A stretch of 22,869 nucleotides of DNA from Trebonia sp036276115 (GTDB lineage Bacteria; Actinomycetota; Actinomycetes; Streptosporangiales; Streptosporangiaceae), in the NCBI GenBank assembly GCA_036276115.1, contig DATBEM010000254.1:1-22869 (forward strand), read 5' to 3'. The position numbers and the translations under genes were made by a program. Positions 20,901 to 22,869 of the stretch are shown here, in pieces. Below the pieces are notes generated by a model that had not been told where the DNA came from, searched no databases, and was given only the letters and a program-made list of their open reading frames with translations. The first letter of the stretch is position 1, and every line of letters starts with the position of its first letter.

Positions 20901-21695
20901 ATGGGGCAATATGGCGACGTGGTGGAGAGCGGGGCGCTGGATGGTGGCGGGGTTCCTCAGCCCGGGGCCGAGCTGCGGTTTTCCGCCGCCCTGGAGCTGG
21001 ACGTGCCGCCCGGGCAGAGCGTGGCGTTGCTGAGCCAGCCGTACGAGGTGGCGGTGGAGATCCTGGACGCCCTGGCCGGGCTCGGCCGCCCTCAGCAACC
21101 GGGTCGCCCGCAGCCGGGGCGCCGGGCCGGCGGCCCGGGTGACGTGCTCGTGGACGGGGTCGCGGTGGACCAGCTGCGCGGAGGGGAGCTGGACCGGTAC
21201 CGGGCGGGGCGGGGGCTGCTGTCGCCCCGGTTCCCGCTGCTGCCCTCGCGCTCGGTCCTCGACAACGTTCTCGCCGCGCTGCCGCCCGGCCGGGTCGACG
21301 CCCGGGCACGGGAGCGCGCGGCGGAGCTCTTGCGGCTGACCGGGGCGGCCGGCCTGCCCGCGCAGGCGCCGGCCGCGACGCTGACGGCCGAGCAGCAGTG
21401 GCGCGTCCTCATCGCGCGGGCGCTGGTGCCCGGCCCGCGCCTGGTCCTGGCCGAGGACCCGGCGGCCGCCATGGCCGACCACGGCGAGGGGGCGCGGGCG
21501 GTGACCGGGATCTGGGACCTGCTGGCCGACATGCACGCCCTGCTCGGCTTCACCTTGCTGGTGGCGACCGCCCGGACCAGGTCCGCCCTCCGCTGCCAGC
21601 GGATCGTCACCCTGTCCGGCTGGGCCATCACCGACGACGAGCTCACCAGCGGCGACGACCCGTGGACCCGGGGCCGCATCGACCGGATCGGCTGA
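20901..21695 (+). CDS. ABC transporter ATPase homologue with degenerate catalytic motifs
   Basis: A 264-residue protein (ATG at 20901, immediately after the palindrome; an open frame back to 20682 runs over padR and is not credible). It keeps the outline of a MacB/LolD-type ABC ATPase: PPGQSVALL, LAGL, DVLVDGVAVDQL, FPLLPSRSVLDNVL, ARERAAELLRLTG, WRVLIARALVPGPRLVLAEDP. Every catalytic motif has lost its key residues: Walker A reads SQPYEVAVE with no Gly-Lys-Ser (45-53), the Q-loop glutamine is absent (104-111), the signature is LTAEQ instead of LSGGQ (161-165), Walker B is LVLAEDP instead of DEP (181-187), and the H-loop is VATA (221-224). No other frame restores Walker A, so this is not a frameshift. 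It likely cannot bind or hydrolyse ATP normally. The permease gene follows after 112 bases. Confidence 0.78.
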   Translation: MGQYGDVVESGALDGGGVPQPGAELRFSAALELDVPPGQSVALLSQPYEVAVEILDALAGLGRPQQPGRPQPGRRAGGPGDVLVDGVAVDQLRGGELDRYRAGRGLLSPRFPLLPSRSVLDNVLAALPPGRVDARARERAAELLRLTGAAGLPAQAPAATLTAEQQWRVLIARALVPGPRLVLAEDPAAAMADHGEGARAVTGIWDLLADMHALLGFTLLVATARTRSALRCQRIVTLSGWAITDDELTSGDDPWTRGRIDRIG

Positions 21696-21807
21696 CCACC
21701 CGTGCGAGCAGCCCGCCCGAACCCTGGGTGCCAGTGAGCCGCTTGCTCCCGGCGGTCGCGGTGCCCGGCCGGGCGGGGACCGAGCCAGGCCGATCGGCTG
21801 GCCGGGC

Positions 21808-22869
21808 ATGGGGATAGCGCGGGCGTACCTGCGGACTACCCGGGGACGGGTGAGCCTGCCGGCCTTGGCCGGCGCCGTCGCGGCGGCCGACTGCGCGCTG
21901 CGGGCGGCCGTCGCCACGCCCTCCGGGCCCCCGGCCGGGAGCGTCATCCTCGTCGCCTGCACCATGCTGGCGGGGCTGGCAGGCACCATCGTCGGCGCGA
22001 CCGGGGCGCTGCGCGGGCGGCGGCGCGACATCGGCACGCTGCGCGCCCTGGGCTGGCCCGCAGCCAGTCTCCGGCTGCGCCTGAGGCGGTCCTTCGCCCT
22101 GCTCGGGCTACTGGCGGGGGCCGGCGCGGCGGCGCTGGCGTGGGCCGGGCAGGCCCTGGCGGGCGGCGGCTGGGCGCCCGGTCCGGCCGCGGCCGCCTGG
22201 CGGCTGGCCTGCGTGCCTGCCGCCTGCCTGATCGTGGCGGCGGGGGCCTGGTGGCCGGCCCGCAAGGTCGCGACCCAGGGCGCGGGACCGGGTAGCGCCC
22301 TCAGCCGGCGGCTGCTCAAGGGCGTCATGATCGCCGGGGCCGGGATGGCGGTCAGCCTGCCGCTGGCGGCTCGCTGGGCGTGGTCGCCCAGCCCGGCGGC
22401 GAGCAGCCCGGTCCCGTCCGGGCCGGCGCCAGCCGGCCTGGCGCTGCCTGGCCTGGCGTCATCCGGGCCGTTGTCGCCTGGCCCGCTGCCATCCGGCCCC
22501 GGGTGGCCCGGCCTGGGGTGGCCCGGCCTGGGGGCGCCGGGTGCGCTGCCCTGGGCGGCCAGCGCGGCTGACTGGGCGGCCGTCGTCGCCATCGTCGTGC
22601 TGGCGGCGGGCACCGTCGCCGACCTGGGCTGGCTGGCGGCCCGGGAGCGGGCGGGGGAGTCGCGCACGCTGCGGGCCATGGGCTGGCCGGCTCGCGGGCT
22701 GGTCACGGCCGCCGCCGCCGACGCGGTGCTGCTCGGCCTGGCCGGGGGAGTCGCGGCGGGCGTCCTCGACGTGGCCGGCGCCCTGGCCGTGGCCCACCGC
22801 ATGCCGCACCGGATGGTCGCCGTCATCGGCATCACCGTCGCCGCCGGCGTGGCGATCAGCCTGCTGGCG
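21808..22869 (+). CDS. FtsX-like ABC permease, 5' part only
   Basis: An open frame of 354 residues that runs off the right edge without a stop. It shows two FtsX-like modules: a hydrophobic segment near 45-67, then RRRDIGTLRALGWPAASL (71-88), two more hydrophobic segments (~95-115, 132-149) and PARKVA; then hydrophobic segments near 172-188 and 255-275 followed by ARERAGESRTLRAMGWPARGL (278-298) and hydrophobic segments near 302-325 and 336-354. The charged loop ending TLRALGW/TLRAMGW is the FtsX-family cytoplasmic motif. No large extracellular domain separates the modules in the visible part; instead there is a Pro/Gly/Ser-rich loop (192-250). The ATG at 21808 is the first reasonable start, but the frame is open further upstream and the ribosome site is weak. 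It presumably pairs with the ATPase homologue just upstream. Confidence 0.75.
   Translation, partial: MGIARAYLRTTRGRVSLPALAGAVAAADCALRAAVATPSGPPAGSVILVACTMLAGLAGTIVGATGALRGRRRDIGTLRALGWPAASLRLRLRRSFALLGLLAGAGAAALAWAGQALAGGGWAPGPAAAAWRLACVPAACLIVAAGAWWPARKVATQGAGPGSALSRRLLKGVMIAGAGMAVSLPLAARWAWSPSPAASSPVPSGPAPAGLALPGLASSGPLSPGPLPSGPGWPGLGWPGLGAPGALPWAASAADWAAVVAIVVLAAGTVADLGWLAARERAGESRTLRAMGWPARGLVTAAAADAVLLGLAGGVAAGVLDVAGALAVAHRMPHRMVAVIGITVAAGVAISLLA
22501..22530 (+). repeat. Perfect 15-bp tandem duplication in the permease loop
   Basis: Two identical adjacent copies of GGGTGGCCCGGCCTG (22501-22515 and 22516-22530) encode GWPGL twice inside the Pro/Gly-rich loop. The surrounding DNA (22381-22563) is rich in related GGCCTGG and CCGGCC units, so slippage is a likely origin. 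Confidence 0.85.

Noticed and set aside
21021..21065. Frameshift as the reason for the missing Walker A motif
   Set aside because: Reading the other two frames here gives either a stop codon or an Arg/Gly-rich string without a Gly-Lys-Ser/Thr motif, and the downstream frame is the correct one.
20886..22835. A 649-codon open frame on minus opposite the ABC genes
   Set aside because: Pro/Ala/Arg/Gly-rich composition with no recognisable domain; the opposite strand encodes recognisable ABC ATPase and FtsX-like segments. It is a GC-bias shadow.

Overview
The window is very GC-rich DNA with four-base start/stop overlaps, frequent GTG starts, strong G/C third-position bias and long antisense open frames. 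With a complete GlgE-pathway gene block and AfsR-like regulators, this points to a filamentous actinobacterium (Streptomyces/Streptosporangiales type). No genus can be assigned from the sequence alone.

Layout. (1) 1-3062, plus strand: the end of a histidine-utilisation operon, hutU (3' part)-hutF-hutI, with GTGA and ATGA overlaps. Urocanate is hydrated, the imidazolone ring opened to formiminoglutamate, and that deiminated to formylglutamate. (2) 3102-6384: housekeeping genes, namely an SppA-type protease (minus), then on plus a NYN/PIN-like protein, a small single-span membrane protein and a YfcE-type phosphoesterase. (3) 6511-17204: the alpha-glucan block. On minus, glgE-treS-mak-glgB form the whole GlgE route (trehalose to maltose to maltose-1-phosphate to linear glucan to branched glucan). 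glgP, which degrades glucan to glucose-1-phosphate, is divergent. The block is bounded on both sides by strong GC hairpins, and smaller hairpins sit between glgE/treS and treS/mak. (4) 17212-22869: an accessory-looking region. On minus, a PadR-type regulator, a Uma2-fold nuclease-like protein that appears to have lost a key glutamate, and an NB-ARC/TPR STAND ATPase with five exact 40-residue TPR units. On plus, divergent from padR, an ABC ATPase homologue with all its catalytic motifs eroded, and the start of a compact FtsX-like permease that runs off the window. A perfect 14-bp palindrome lies between the divergent padR and ABC genes and is the best operator candidate.

No tRNA, rRNA, CRISPR, insertion sequence or integrase was seen. 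No stretch over 300 bases lacks a gene. The most unusual items are the catalytically dead-looking ABC ATPase with its PadR operator, the STAND protein with a short N-terminal repeat-like motif next to a degenerate nuclease-fold gene, and an approximately 60-residue insertion in the C-terminal domain of GlgE.
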